The notes: generated by a model not told the origin, from the sequence alone. A DNA stretch of 64,000 bases from Rhizobium sp. 18055 (GCF_902706285.1 NZ_CACSKD010000011.1:62001-126000); one strand, 5' to 3'; counted from the stretch's first letter, positions 28,815-38,064 are shown. Program-made: numbers and translations.

Positions 28815-28941
28815 TGAGGTTTTGGCAATCGGTAAAATACAAGCTTTCCCTTTTACGCCTCATGAAGACCTGCATGTCATATCGGCCAAAAGGGCCGGTT
28901 TGGGACATTGTCCGGTCTGCGACAGAGGGATGGGGAACGAC

Positions 28942-29574
28942 ATGAACGTCGGGAGCTTGGATCGCATTGGACTTCGCAGGAAGCCGAAACAGGAGCGCAG
29001 CATCCAGAGACTGGATCTGATTCTATCCGCGGCAGCGGAACTGATCGCCGAAAAGGGCGTCGGTGCGATGCGCATGACTGAACTGGCCTTAGCAGCCAAC
29101 GTGCCGATCGGCTCGGTCTACCAGTATTTTCCGGAAAAGGCGGCGATCGTCAAAGCCCTGTTCGACCGTCATTCGACGGCAATGCGCGCAAGGGTGACGG
29201 ACGCATTCGCCCCCGTGCAGTCTGTCGATCAGGCCCTCGATGTCCTCGCAAACACGGTGGACTGGCACTATGAGGACTACCGCAACGACGCAGCACAGCT
29301 CGGCATCTGGCGCGGAACTGAGACCGATCAGGATCTGGCGCAACTGAATGTCGAGCACAATACCCGTATCGCCCGGATTTTTCGCGACACGGTGCATCGC
29401 ATCGCACCCGAACTCGATGCCCTCGATATGGAAGCGCGGACCTATCTCTTCAGCCACCTGATCGGCTCGTCGGTGCGGCTTGCGGTGGTCAGCGAGCCAA
29501 GCCTTGCTGGCCGCATTCTGGACGAGTGGAAGCGCGTCATCCGCGCCTCGTTCTTCACGGCCGCTCCGGCCTGA
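28942..29574 (+). CDS. TetR-family transcriptional regulator
   Basis: 210 aa with an N-terminal TetR helix-turn-helix: RLDLILSAAAELIAEKGVGA then MRMTELALAANVPIGSVYQY-F (about 20-65). The C-terminal ligand domain is not assignable to a known effector. ATG 28942 is preferred (GGGGA 5 nt upstream); ATG 28930 or the long frame from 28795 would add unlikely sequence over the katA terminator. Convergent with the following LysR gene (3-bp gap). Target unknown. Confidence 0.88.
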   Translation: MNVGSLDRIGLRRKPKQERSIQRLDLILSAAAELIAEKGVGAMRMTELALAANVPIGSVYQYFPEKAAIVKALFDRHSTAMRARVTDAFAPVQSVDQALDVLANTVDWHYEDYRNDAAQLGIWRGTETDQDLAQLNVEHNTRIARIFRDTVHRIAPELDALDMEARTYLFSHLIGSSVRLAVVSEPSLAGRILDEWKRVIRASFFTAAPA

Positions 29575-29577
29575 TGG

Positions 29578-30534
29578 CTACCAGCTGGTGACGGTGTTGG
29601 CGATCTTCAGCCGCGGCTGCGCCCTGACATAGTTGCCCTTCACGTCCGCTTCCAGATTGTCATCGACCACAGCAGGCGTGATGTTGTCGAGGCAGGCGGT
29701 GATGTGCGCGGTGATCGCGTTCATCAGCGAGATCGATACACCCGGACGTTTCATGATGCCGATCTGCACCGGCGGCAGGGCAGGGAAGCCGTCTGCCTGG
29801 GTCAGCACCTTCATGCCGGTCCGCAGCGCCGATTCCGGCATCACCGAAACGGCGAGACCCGAAAGAACGGCGGCAGCGATCACCGTGCACGACCAGCTAG
29901 TGAACAGGATCTGGTGCTCGCGGCCCACGGCATCGAGCGCCGCGCACGAAACCTGCCGCCAGGGGCAGTCACGACGCCCGACAGCCAGCGGCACCGGCGC
30001 ATCGTCGCGGATCGGATGGTTGGCGGAGCCCACCCAGCAGAGCGGCTCGGTTCTGACCACGTCCGACATCCGCTCGCGCGGATTGTGCGTCACCAGCGCG
30101 ATATCGAGCTCGCCCTTATGCATCCGCTCGGCCAGATCGACCGAGGGCTCGCAGACGATATAGAGCTCGACATTCGGATGTGTCTTGGCAAATCGGCCGA
30201 TGATCTCGGGCATGTAGCGGTCGGCATAGTCGTCGGGCGTGCCGATCCGGAGCGTGCCCTCGAGACGATTGTCGTCGAAGGCGGCGATCGCTTCGTTGTT
30301 GAGCCGGATGATGCGGCGCGCATAGTTCAGCAGCTTCTCGCCCTCGACCGACATCCGGTTGCCGCGTCCGTCCTTGATGAACAGCTGCTTGCCGATACGC
30401 TCTTCCAGCCGGCGCATCTGCATCGAGACTGCCGATTGCGTCTTGTAGACCCGGTCGGCGGCCTTGGTGAAGCTGCCGGAGTCGATGATTGCGATGAAGG
30501 TCTGCAACTGGTCAATATCAAGAGGCGCGGCCAT
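29578..30534 (-). CDS. LysR-family transcriptional regulator (LrhA-like)
   Basis: 318 aa from ATG 30534 (321 from ATG 30543). Winged helix with LDIDQLQTFIAIIDSGSFTK and QSAVSMQMRRLEERIGKQLF. The effector domain includes GTPDDYADRYMPEI and LFTSWSCTVIAAAVLSGLAVSVMPESAL, the pattern of the LrhA/HexA branch that often represses motility or virulence genes. It diverges from a DUF1127 gene with about 200 bp between. The regulated genes here are not evident beyond that neighbour. Confidence 0.9.
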   Translation of the reverse strand: MAAPLDIDQLQTFIAIIDSGSFTKAADRVYKTQSAVSMQMRRLEERIGKQLFIKDGRGNRMSVEGEKLLNYARRIIRLNNEAIAAFDDNRLEGTLRIGTPDDYADRYMPEIIGRFAKTHPNVELYIVCEPSVDLAERMHKGELDIALVTHNPRERMSDVVRTEPLCWVGSANHPIRDDAPVPLAVGRRDCPWRQVSCAALDAVGREHQILFTSWSCTVIAAAVLSGLAVSVMPESALRTGMKVLTQADGFPALPPVQIGIMKRPGVSISLMNAITAHITACLDNITPAVVDDNLEADVKGNYVRAQPRLKIANTVTSW

Positions 30535-30737
30535 GGTTCCCACCTATAACGATCTCTGATGATAATCATTAGAAACATTCGTTGGACTGATCAATAGCCG
30601 TTTGGCATCTTGTAGCTGCAAATCAATCAAAGTGATGGACAGACAACACTGCCTGTCCGCTCGGATTTCAACTTGCTTCTTCGTGCCGGAATCGGCCCGC
30701 AGAGTGGGTTGTTGCGCGCCAATGAAAGGATCATCCC

Positions 30738-31037
30738 ATGCGCACGACAGACCGGATACTCGAACTCGAATGCAGCCCGACAACCCAGACGCTGTCCCAG
30801 CGTCTCGTCTCTGGCTTCGCAACGCTGGCATCCGTACTGCGCGTGTTCCGCAACCGTATGGAGATCAACGCGCTGCGCGATCTCGACGACAATCAATTGA
30901 AGGATATCGGTTTGACCCGGGCCGATCTCAACTCGGCCTTCCTGGCCTCGACCTTTTTTGAAGACCCGTCGGATCAACTGACGCGTTCCGCGCGCAATCG
31001 CGGCCGCAATTCCATTCATCGGACCCACGAAGAGTAG
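30738..31037 (+). CDS. DUF1127 domain protein
   Basis: 99 aa, small basic protein with a C-terminal DUF1127/YjiS-like motif: INALRDLDDNQLKDIGLTRADL (about 53-74). Related small Arg-rich DUF1127 proteins in rhizobia act in phosphate, carbon or sRNA-linked regulation, but most are uncharacterised. At 99 aa it is longer than the shortest 47-aa type. Start ATG 30738 follows AATGAAAGGATC-type purine-rich sequence. Single-gene unit with its own terminator; divergent from the LrhA-like regulator. Confidence 0.88.
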   Translation: MRTTDRILELECSPTTQTLSQRLVSGFATLASVLRVFRNRMEINALRDLDDNQLKDIGLTRADLNSAFLASTFFEDPSDQLTRSARNRGRNSIHRTHEE

Positions 31038-31087
31038 GCCGACCCAAGTTTTCCCCGCAGGGTGATAGCCAATAACCCTGCCTCTTG

Positions 31088-31124
31088 CCCGGTGCCGACT
31101 TACCAGTCGTCTCCGGGTTTTTTT
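31088..31124 (+). terminator. Rho-independent terminator after the DUF1127 gene
   Basis: Two-part stem CCCGG / CCGGG and CGAC / GTCG separated by a 3 x 3 internal loop, 6-nt top loop, then seven Ts. It lies 50 bp after the stop and just before the convergent DUF937 gene. Confidence 0.85.
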
Positions 31125-31134
31125 ATGGGTTGCC

Positions 31135-31998
31135 TTAGCCCTTGGGCGAAGAGGGCGGCGTCTTCGGCATGTAGGTCTCGAAGATCGCTTCCATGTTTTT
31201 CTGGTAGCCCTTCTGCGCTTCCAGCCCGCTGTCGAACATGGTGTTCAACATGTCCATGTAGCCCGATGCCTCGGTCTTCGGTGCTTCCGCCTTTGGCGTC
31301 TCGGCTGGCTTTGATGCTCCTGCCTGTCCGAAATTGCCCATCATCTCCTGAAACGCCTTGGCAAAGGGATTGTCGAGAAACGGATTGGCCGGTGCCGTCT
31401 CGGGCTCCGCCTTCGGCGCACCGAACATCTGCTGCATCGCCTGCGTAAACGGATTGTCGAAGATGTTGGGCACCGGTGCCGCCGTCTGCTTCGGCGCAAA
31501 GCCGGTCGCCTGCAGCCATTGCTGGATGCTGTCGCCCATTGCCGTGTTGATGAACGGGTTCACAGGCGCATTCATCTGTCCCATCGATTGCTTGAACAGC
31601 CCGCCCATCAGCGTGCCGGCCATCACCGGCAGCATCTGCTTGTAGATTTCCTGGCCGATCCCGGTCATCTGCGCTGCCTGCGCCGCCACCGCCCGCGACA
31701 CATCCTTGGAGCCGAACAGCTGGCCGAGGATGGTGTTGCCGTCGGAGATCCCCTGCGGCGTGAACGCCTTGCCCATGTCCTCGAAATACTTGGCGTAGTT
31801 GCCGGAGCCGACCGCCTGCATCAGGCCCATGAAATCGTAGGGGTTGTCGGCGCTGCGCTTCAGCCCGGCGGAAAACGCCGGCATCAGCGCCGCCATCGCC
31901 TGGGTCGCCTGCTCCTGCGCCAGGTTGAACTGCTTGGAGATCGCCCCCATCGCCGCGCCGTTCTGCGCCTGCATCATCATGTCGAAGAGTGGCAGCAT
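31135..31998 (-). CDS. DUF937-type protein
   Basis: 287 aa, Ala/Met/Gln-rich with no signal peptide. The N-terminal ~150 residues match the DUF937 pattern (LFDMMMQAQNGAAMGAISKQ, then repeated helices with DNPYDFMGLMQ and GNTILGQLFGSKDVSRAVA). The C-terminal half is low complexity with three repeated NPF-type segments (NPFINTAMG, DNPFTQAMQQMF, NPFLDNPFAKAFQEMM), then a Pro/Ala/Lys-rich linker. Function is unknown. The NPF repeats suggest a binding or assembly module; inferred. Isolated gene between a terminator and gshA. Confidence 0.8.
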   Translation of the reverse strand: MLPLFDMMMQAQNGAAMGAISKQFNLAQEQATQAMAALMPAFSAGLKRSADNPYDFMGLMQAVGSGNYAKYFEDMGKAFTPQGISDGNTILGQLFGSKDVSRAVAAQAAQMTGIGQEIYKQMLPVMAGTLMGGLFKQSMGQMNAPVNPFINTAMGDSIQQWLQATGFAPKQTAAPVPNIFDNPFTQAMQQMFGAPKAEPETAPANPFLDNPFAKAFQEMMGNFGQAGASKPAETPKAEAPKTEASGYMDMLNTMFDSGLEAQKGYQKNMEAIFETYMPKTPPSSPKG

Positions 31999-32098
31999 GG
32001 AAATCCCTTTCCCGGTTCGCGACGCATGATCGCGTCACTATAGCCGGAAAAAGGAATGCGCAAACCGCTTTTTGCAGAAGGGGTTAGTCAGCCGTGAC

Positions 32099-33472
32099 TT
32101 AGTATTGATACTCGTCGAAAACGGGATCGACCGAGCCGTTCCAGCGGCCGTTGTAGAGCGCCAGCAGATCTTCCGCCAGGGTCGCCTTCTTGGCCATCAC
32201 CTCGTCGAGCGGCGACAGGAAGATGGTCTCGTCCTGGTCCTCGCTGTTGAGCTTGCCGCGCGCCTTCAGGCCGGCCTTGGAGATGGCAATCACGTCGCGT
32301 GCCGTCTCGAACAGCGGGTGCCCGCGGAACGTCGCCTGCAGCCCTTCGGCCGGCACCGCGTTGCGCAGCGTGTTGACCTCGTCGAAGCCCCAGTCCCTGG
32401 TCAAAAGGTCGGCGGCCTCGAGCGCAGTTTCGTCGTAGAGCAGCCCCACCCAGAAGGCCGGCAGCGCGCAGATCCGGCGCCACGGGCCGCCATCGGCGCC
32501 GCGCATCTCGAGGAAGCGCTTCAGCCGCACGTCGGGAAATAGTGTCGAGAGATGGTTGGTCCAGTCGCCCATCGTCGGCTCCCACTCGGCCACTTCGCCC
32601 TTCAGCGCGCCGTTCATGAACTGGCGGAAGGTCACGTGGGTACAGTCGTGGTAGCGGTTGTCGCGAACGATGAAGTACATCGGCACGTCGAGCGCCCATT
32701 CGACATAGTCATGGAAACCGAAATCGTCGCGGAAGGTGAAGTCGAGCAGGCCGGAGCGGTTGTTGTCGGTGTCGCGCCAGATCTCGCCGCGCCAGGACTG
32801 CAGCCCGTTGGGCTTGCCTTCGGTAAACGGCGAAGCGGCAAACAGCGCGGTTGCCAGCGACTGCAGCTTCATCGAAACGCGCATCTTCTTGCGCATGTCG
32901 GCTTCCGAGGAAAAGTCGAGGTTCACCTGGATCGTGCAGGTCCGGTACATCATGTCGAGGCCGTGGCTGCCGACCTTCGGCATGTAACGGCTCATGATCC
33001 CATAGCGCGACTTCGGCATCACAGGCGTTTCCGCCAGCGTCCATGTCGGGCTACCGCCGATGCCGAGGAAGCGGATGCCCATCGGCTCGGCAATCTCGCG
33101 CAATGTTGCCAGATGCGCGTTGGATTCCTTGCAGGTCTGGTGGATCGTCTCCAGCGGCGCGCCCGACAGCTCGAACTGGCCGCCCGGCTCGATCGAGATC
33201 GCGCCCATGCCTGTCGGCTCTGCCAGCCCGATGATGTTTTCGCCGTCGAGGATCGGCTCCCATCCGCTGGTCTTTTCCATGCCCTTCAGGAGCGCCGAAA
33301 TGCTGCTGTCACCGAAATAGGGGACGGGGCTGTTGTCGGCGCGGAAGAAGGCGAACTTCTCATGCTCGGTGCCGATGCGGAACTTCTCTTCCGGCTTGTT
33401 TCCCGCAGCAAGATAATCGGTCAGCTCCTGTACCGAAGAGAGCGGTGTCTGGTCGGTGGTATCGCGAGCCAT
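32099..33472 (-). CDS. gshA: Glutamate-cysteine ligase (GCS2 family)
   Basis: First step of glutathione synthesis: L-glutamate + L-cysteine + ATP to gamma-glutamylcysteine. 457 aa, the alphaproteobacterial/plant-type enzyme rather than the E. coli class. Motifs: FRIGTEHEKFAF (near the N-terminus, metal/glutamate site), GAISIEPGGQFELSG, MPKSRYGIMSRYMPK and the TCTIQVNLDFSSE strand. The start ATG at 33472 is supported by context. Complements katA/oxyR in redox defence. Confidence 0.95.
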   Translation of the reverse strand: MARDTTDQTPLSSVQELTDYLAAGNKPEEKFRIGTEHEKFAFFRADNSPVPYFGDSSISALLKGMEKTSGWEPILDGENIIGLAEPTGMGAISIEPGGQFELSGAPLETIHQTCKESNAHLATLREIAEPMGIRFLGIGGSPTWTLAETPVMPKSRYGIMSRYMPKVGSHGLDMMYRTCTIQVNLDFSSEADMRKKMRVSMKLQSLATALFAASPFTEGKPNGLQSWRGEIWRDTDNNRSGLLDFTFRDDFGFHDYVEWALDVPMYFIVRDNRYHDCTHVTFRQFMNGALKGEVAEWEPTMGDWTNHLSTLFPDVRLKRFLEMRGADGGPWRRICALPAFWVGLLYDETALEAADLLTRDWGFDEVNTLRNAVPAEGLQATFRGHPLFETARDVIAISKAGLKARGKLNSEDQDETIFLSPLDEVMAKKATLAEDLLALYNGRWNGSVDPVFDEYQY

Positions 33473-33620
33473 GCAAGTAACCTGTATTCGGGAAACGCCC
33501 GGAAGTCTCCGGACAATTGGAAGGGTGATTAGGACCGCTGGCAGGTATGTTGCAAGTGAAATTGTTTCAACCAGCTGTCAAAAAAATAGCAGTATATGTT
33601 GTCGCCTGCCAACATCACGA

Positions 33621-34358
33621 TCAATTCCAGTCGCCGACAGCCGCCTGGATCACCGCCATTGCTGCTACGGCGGCGGTATCGGCGCGCAGAATTCTTGGGC
33701 CGAGCGGGATGGCGGTGACGAAATCGAGGCTGCGCAGCCGCGCTCGCTCCTCCTCCGAAAACCCGCCCTCGGGGCCGACAAGCAGCGCCAGCTTGCGCTC
33801 CCTGATGCCTGAGAGGATAGGCAGCGGGTTCTGCCCGGCATCGCCCTCGTCGCAATAGATGATCCGCCGCTCGCTTGGCCAGCCGTCGAGCATGTCGAAC
33901 AGCCGCACCGGCTCCGCCACCTCGGGAATGCCGAGAATGCCGCATTGCTCGGCCGCCTCGATGACATTGGCGCGCAGCTTGTCGAGGTTGGTGATCTTGC
34001 CCTGCACATGCTGGGTCATCACAGGCTGCAGCAAGCCGGCACCCATTTCGACAGCCTTCTGCACCAGATAGTCCAGTCGTCCGACTTTCAGCGGCGCAAA
34101 CAGATAGCGCAGGTCGGAGGCCTCGGGTTGCGGACGCGTCTGCTCGTCCGGCACGATCATGATCCGCTTGCGCGTCGGAAAGGAGAGCTTGGCCTTCCAC
34201 TCGCCGTCGCGACCGTTGAACACCAGGATCTCGGCGCCGTCGGTCATGCGCAGCACGTTGGAGAGATAGTTGTACTGATCAGGCGTCGCCTCTGCCGCAA
34301 TCCCCTTGGAGAGGGGAGCGGCGACGAACAGCCGTTGCATCCGGAAATTGGCGCGCAT
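33621..34358 (-). CDS. rsmE: 16S rRNA (uracil1498-N3)-methyltransferase RsmE
   Basis: SPOUT-class methyltransferase that modifies U1498 of 16S rRNA. 245 aa: an N-terminal PUA-like domain (MQRLFVAAPL, HVLR-like NYLSNVLRM, VFNGRDGEW) and a knotted SPOUT domain with LLVGPEGGFSEEER and the C-terminal ILRADTAAVAAMAVIQA. Start ATG 34358 with GGAC upstream is chosen; an ORF extension to 34409 is not family-like. It is 23 bp after the Pit transporter stop on the same strand, a possible readthrough unit. Confidence 0.94.
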   Translation of the reverse strand: MRANFRMQRLFVAAPLSKGIAAEATPDQYNYLSNVLRMTDGAEILVFNGRDGEWKAKLSFPTRKRIMIVPDEQTRPQPEASDLRYLFAPLKVGRLDYLVQKAVEMGAGLLQPVMTQHVQGKITNLDKLRANVIEAAEQCGILGIPEVAEPVRLFDMLDGWPSERRIIYCDEGDAGQNPLPILSGIRERKLALLVGPEGGFSEEERARLRSLDFVTAIPLGPRILRADTAAVAAMAVIQAAVGDWN

Positions 34359-34381
34359 CGAAACGTCCTGATTAAACCCGA

Positions 34382-35881
34382 TTAGACAAAGAGCGCGAAC
34401 ATAGCCCAATAGATCAGCGCCGCAAGCGCGGCGGATGCCGGCACGGTGATGACCCAGGCGGCGATGATCGTCATGAAATGCGAGCGGCGCACCAGATAGC
34501 GGCGGCGAACCTCGTGGGTGTTCGGATCGTCAGGCTCCTTCAGCATCCAGACCTCGGCCTTGCGGCGCATATATTCGATCCGGCGCTTGGAATTGCGGGT
34601 GTACCACTCGCGGAAGAAACCGACGCCGAACACCGCGCCGACCGCGATATGCGTCGTACTCACAGGCAGCCCGAACCACGAGGCAATGATCACGGTGAAC
34701 GCCGTCGACAGCGCCACGCAATAGGCCCGCATCGGGTTGAGCTTGGTGATCTGCTCGCCGACGAGGCGGATCAGCCGCGGCCCGAACAGCAAGAGACCGA
34801 CGGAAATCCCCAGCGCCCCGATCAGCATCACCCAGACCGGCGGGCCAGCCTCGTCGCCCAGTTGCTGGCCAACAGACACGCGCACGATGGCAGAAAGCGG
34901 TCCGACGGCGTTCGAGACGTCGTTTGCACCATGCGCGAAGGACAGCAGCGCCGCCGAGCCGATCAGCGGCAGCTGGAACAACACCCTGAGCGAGCTGTTG
35001 CGGTTTTCCAGGCCTTCGGCCTTGCGATGCACCAGCGGCCGGGCGATCAGCCAGGTCACGCATCCGACCACGACACCGAACAGCGCGACATAAAGGGCAG
35101 GGAAAGCACCGCGGGTCTCGAGTTGCAGCACCATATAGGCGGTGAACGTGCCGACCATGATCGCAATCAGCACCGGCACCCAGCGCTTGGCAGCGGCGAC
35201 CTTGTCTTGGCGGTAGATGATGAAGGTTTTGACCAGATAGAGCATGCCCGCGGCAAGCACCCCGCCGATCAGCGGCGATGTCACCCAGCTCGAGGAAATC
35301 TCGGCCAGCACCCGCCAGTTGACCGGACCCGGCCCGAGCGCGCCGACACCGGCGCCGATCACCGCGCCGACGATCGAGTGGGTGGTGGAAACGGGCGCGT
35401 TCAGCCAGGTCGCCAGATTGATCCACAGGGCTGCCGCCATCAGCGCCGCCATCATGATCCAGGCCAGCATCCCCGCCGGGATCTGCCGCGCATCGAGAAT
35501 GCTCGACGAAATGGTCTTCACCACCTCGCCGCCGCCGATCGTCGCGCCGAGGATTTCGAAGATGGCGGCAATCACCAGCGCCTGGCCCATCGTCATCGCC
35601 CGCGCACCGACGGCCGCGCCGACATTGTTGGTCACGTCGTTGGCGCCGATGTTCATCGCCATGTAGGCGGCAATGGCGGCAGCCGCGATCACCAGGCCGG
35701 CGCCGGGCCGGTCGAACACGTAGACCGCCGCAAACAGCATGGCGAGGCCAAGAAAGATCAGGCTAATACCCGGCGCCATCAGCTTCCGAGACACATATTT
35801 CGACGCATCCTCGACCTGCATCAGCCGGTCGAGATCCTTGTCGAGCGTTCGTTTCTGGAGGACGGTGGGGCGGTCGGCCAT
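34382..35881 (-). CDS. PiT-family inorganic phosphate transporter
   Basis: 499 aa inner-membrane phosphate (or metal-phosphate) transporter with two homologous halves. Signatures: NIGANDVTNNVGAAVGARAM in the first half and FAHGANDVSNAVGPLSAIV in the second (GANDVxNxxG repeats), plus paired APVSTTHSIVG and LPVSTTHIAVG. About ten membrane helices. N-terminal cytoplasmic extension ~45 residues. ATG 35881 has AAGGA 5 nt upstream. Distinct from the shorter rhizobial OrfA-Pit, so the longer PitA-like type is favoured; metal specificity cannot be told. Confidence 0.9.
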   Translation of the reverse strand: MADRPTVLQKRTLDKDLDRLMQVEDASKYVSRKLMAPGISLIFLGLAMLFAAVYVFDRPGAGLVIAAAAIAAYMAMNIGANDVTNNVGAAVGARAMTMGQALVIAAIFEILGATIGGGEVVKTISSSILDARQIPAGMLAWIMMAALMAAALWINLATWLNAPVSTTHSIVGAVIGAGVGALGPGPVNWRVLAEISSSWVTSPLIGGVLAAGMLYLVKTFIIYRQDKVAAAKRWVPVLIAIMVGTFTAYMVLQLETRGAFPALYVALFGVVVGCVTWLIARPLVHRKAEGLENRNSSLRVLFQLPLIGSAALLSFAHGANDVSNAVGPLSAIVRVSVGQQLGDEAGPPVWVMLIGALGISVGLLLFGPRLIRLVGEQITKLNPMRAYCVALSTAFTVIIASWFGLPVSTTHIAVGAVFGVGFFREWYTRNSKRRIEYMRRKAEVWMLKEPDDPNTHEVRRRYLVRRSHFMTIIAAWVITVPASAALAALIYWAMFALFV

Positions 35882-35945
35882 GCTATTCCTTGTGACTGAA
35901 TCCTGCTTTAGCGCTGACAAGTTTGGCAGCGCAAGATGGCAGGAT

Positions 35946-36470
35946 TCATTCTGCCGGAATTTGCTTCAATGCCTTGGGTGCAAGTTCCTCGTCCATGCGC
36001 CGCTTGAACAGCAGGAACAGGTCGCGCAGTTCTGGCTCGTTGACCCGCTTTGCCGCTTCGTCGCAGGACACCCAGTCGAACTTGCGCTCGCCTTTTTCCT
36101 TGAAGCTCTTGGCGATGGTCGAGACCTCAAGCACGTAGACCTGCACCTTGCAGGTTACCTTCAGGCCGTTCTTCAGCACCTTCGGATAGTGATAGCAGCC
36201 GATCGTGCCGCTCTCGACGGTACCGCGCACGCCTGCCTCTTCATAGGCCTCGCGGGCAGCCACCTCGTAGGATGTCTTGCCGTCCATCGGCCAGCCCTTG
36301 GGGATGACCCAGCGGCCGGTATCGCGACTGGTCAAGAGCAGAACCTCGACAGCGCCGGTCTTGCCCTTCACCCGGTAGCAGAGCGCAGCATATTGCTGGC
36401 GCGGTGGGCGCCGGAACATCAGCTGTACATCGGAGGCGAGGCGGGCAAGAAGAGTCAACGGTCGGGTCAC
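35946..36470 (-). CDS. Nudix hydrolase (diphosphoinositol/ApnA-like)
   Basis: 174 aa. The Nudix box runs from G59 to V81: G-x5-[K65]-x7-R73-E74-x2-E77-E78-A-G80-V. The Glu usually found at the first position of the pattern is Lys here, while the catalytic REAYEEAG core is intact; this deviation also occurs in active relatives of the DIPP-like branch as far as I recall. Probably hydrolyses a nucleoside diphosphate-linked molecule. A stem (GAATCCTGC...GCAGGATTC) sits between it and the pit gene. Confidence 0.87.
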   Translation of the reverse strand: MTRPLTLLARLASDVQLMFRRPPRQQYAALCYRVKGKTGAVEVLLLTSRDTGRWVIPKGWPMDGKTSYEVAAREAYEEAGVRGTVESGTIGCYHYPKVLKNGLKVTCKVQVYVLEVSTIAKSFKEKGERKFDWVSCDEAAKRVNEPELRDLFLLFKRRMDEELAPKALKQIPAE

Positions 36471-36906
36471 CTTTAATATGTTGTTCGCTTATATTAGTGT
36501 CTCATGGAAAGCTTGCGCGATCCATGTGGCTTGTTCGGTTTCGGGTCGGGTTTGATATTATCAATATAGCCTTTCGTTTTGGTTTCGGTTTCAGAAAACC
36601 GCCATCGAATGCTCTGTTTCCGCCATAGCCTGTGGCAATTAATATGATCTCGACTTTCGTCTTAATCAATCACGCCTTTGTGCCGCGCACCGATAGGTGC
36701 GGACAATGGCAATTCTGCGTCGGTTCTCCACAATAAAGATTGCCGGCTAATGTCCCAAGGCCGGATTCAGGCCCGGAAAACCCTGTCCCGACAGGCTCAA
36801 TCACAGAATCACCGGGGGAAGTTTTTCTGAGTCTTTCGCAGAAATATGTCCATGTTCGCCATCAGCCATTCGGCTTAACAATGCGCCGGAAGCAAGAGGA
36901 CGGATC
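36471..36906. other. 436-bp noncoding region upstream of the SAH-hydrolase-like gene
   Basis: No supportable gene. The first ~250 bp are clearly AT-richer than the surroundings (for example ATATTATCAATATAG and CAATTAATATGATC). Near 36690-36715 lies a short hairpin GCACCGATAGGTGC. A GGCTCAATCACAGAATCACC stretch near 36796 was considered for a riboswitch but not supported. It must hold the promoters of the Nudix gene (leftward) and the SAH-hydrolase-like gene (rightward). Confidence 0.5.
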
Positions 36907-38064
36907 ATGACATCAGACGCGACACGCATCGACTGGATCGGCAACAGCTGCCGGCTGCTGCAGGAAACCGCTGCCGAATATCGGCAAACGAAACCTTTCG
37001 AAGGCCTGACCATCGGCACCGGCATTCACCTCGAACCGAAGACCGTGGCGCTGCTGGCAACGCTGCGCGCCGGCGGCGCCCGTCTCGTCTGCACCGGCAA
37101 TCTCAACAGCACCCAGCCGGCGACCGTCGACTATCTCCGCGCCCAGGGCATGACCGTCTTCGCCACGCAGACCACCGATCCCGTCGCCCATCACCAGAGC
37201 CTGGAAGCCGTCGTCGCCGAAAAACCCGACCTGCTGCTCGACAATGGCGGCGATCTCTTCGCCATCGCACTGGAGCGCCCCTACGCCAATCTGCTCGGCG
37301 GCACCGAGGAAACCACCTCCGGCCGCACCCGGCTGCTGCCGCTGCGCGACAGGCTCGCCATGCCGATCCTCGTCATCAACGACAGCCCCATCAAGCAGTT
37401 CGCCGAAAACAGGCATGCCGTCGGCCAGAGCCTGTTCGAAAGCTACATGCGCTTCACCAACCGATCCACCAACGGCAAGCGCGTCACCGTCTTCGGCTAT
37501 GGCGCCTGCGGCAAGGGCACCGCCGCATGCTTCCGCAATGCCTACAGCCAGGTCAGTGTTGTCGATATCGACCCGGTGACAGTACTCGAAGCCCATCTCG
37601 ACGGTTTCCTGACACCGCTGCGCGACGACGCCATTCGCTCCGCCGACGTGTTGATCACCGTCACCGGCCACCCCGATATCGTCACCGCAAACGACCTGCC
37701 GCTGATCAGGCACGGCGCCATTCTTCTCAACGGCGGCCACTTCCCCAACGAGATCGACGTCGCCGCCTTCCTCACCCATCCTGACGTGCTCTCCATCGAC
37801 CGCTACCAGGCCGACAGCATCGAAACGCTGCACATGAGCGACGGCCGCGCCATCCACATCCTCGGCGGCGGCCACATGGCCAACCTCGCCGGCCCGCGTC
37901 CGCTCGGCAACTCGGTGGAATCCATGGACCTCGGCTTCACCCTGCAGGTCCGCTGCCTCGAGCGCGTGGCGAAACGCGGCGTCGGCCCGGAAGCCTGCAT
38001 CGTGCCGGTGCCCGCCGATATCGATGCGATGGTGGCAAGCGCCTATCTCGATCTGGCGCGATAG
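36907..38064 (+). CDS. Divergent S-adenosylhomocysteine hydrolase-like protein
   Basis: 385 aa, about 80 residues shorter than a typical rhizobial AhcY. Fold markers: H41 in GTGIHLEPKT, D112 and D116 in DNGGD, E134/E135 in GTEETTSG, K163 in INDSPIK, and NAD-binding GYGACGKG (197-204). The position of the usual catalytic Asp after the Lys (KSKFDN) is Glu here (KQFAEN), the canonical C-terminal PDHYRY-type tail is absent, and the first Asp pair is DN rather than DD. So it is an AhcY paralog of altered function, possibly on a different S-nucleosyl thioether; that is inference. Start ATG 36907 with GAGGA upstream. Confidence 0.82.
   Translation: MTSDATRIDWIGNSCRLLQETAAEYRQTKPFEGLTIGTGIHLEPKTVALLATLRAGGARLVCTGNLNSTQPATVDYLRAQGMTVFATQTTDPVAHHQSLEAVVAEKPDLLLDNGGDLFAIALERPYANLLGGTEETTSGRTRLLPLRDRLAMPILVINDSPIKQFAENRHAVGQSLFESYMRFTNRSTNGKRVTVFGYGACGKGTAACFRNAYSQVSVVDIDPVTVLEAHLDGFLTPLRDDAIRSADVLITVTGHPDIVTANDLPLIRHGAILLNGGHFPNEIDVAAFLTHPDVLSIDRYQADSIETLHMSDGRAIHILGGGHMANLAGPRPLGNSVESMDLGFTLQVRCLERVAKRGVGPEACIVPVPADIDAMVASAYLDLAR

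Noticed and set aside
27272..28828. A 518-aa minus-strand ORF opposite katA
   Set aside because: Shadow of catalase; the plus strand has all haem-site residues and a ribosome site.
34478..35899. A 473-aa plus-strand ORF over the phosphate transporter
   Set aside because: Antisense shadow rich in His, Arg and Gln, typical of high-GC reversed frames; the minus-strand protein has clear PiT motifs.
36471..36906. A possible SAH or SAM riboswitch before the SAH-hydrolase-like gene
   Set aside because: A GGCTCAATCACAG-like stretch was considered, but I could not form the conserved pairing expected for SAH or SAM/SAH riboswitches.
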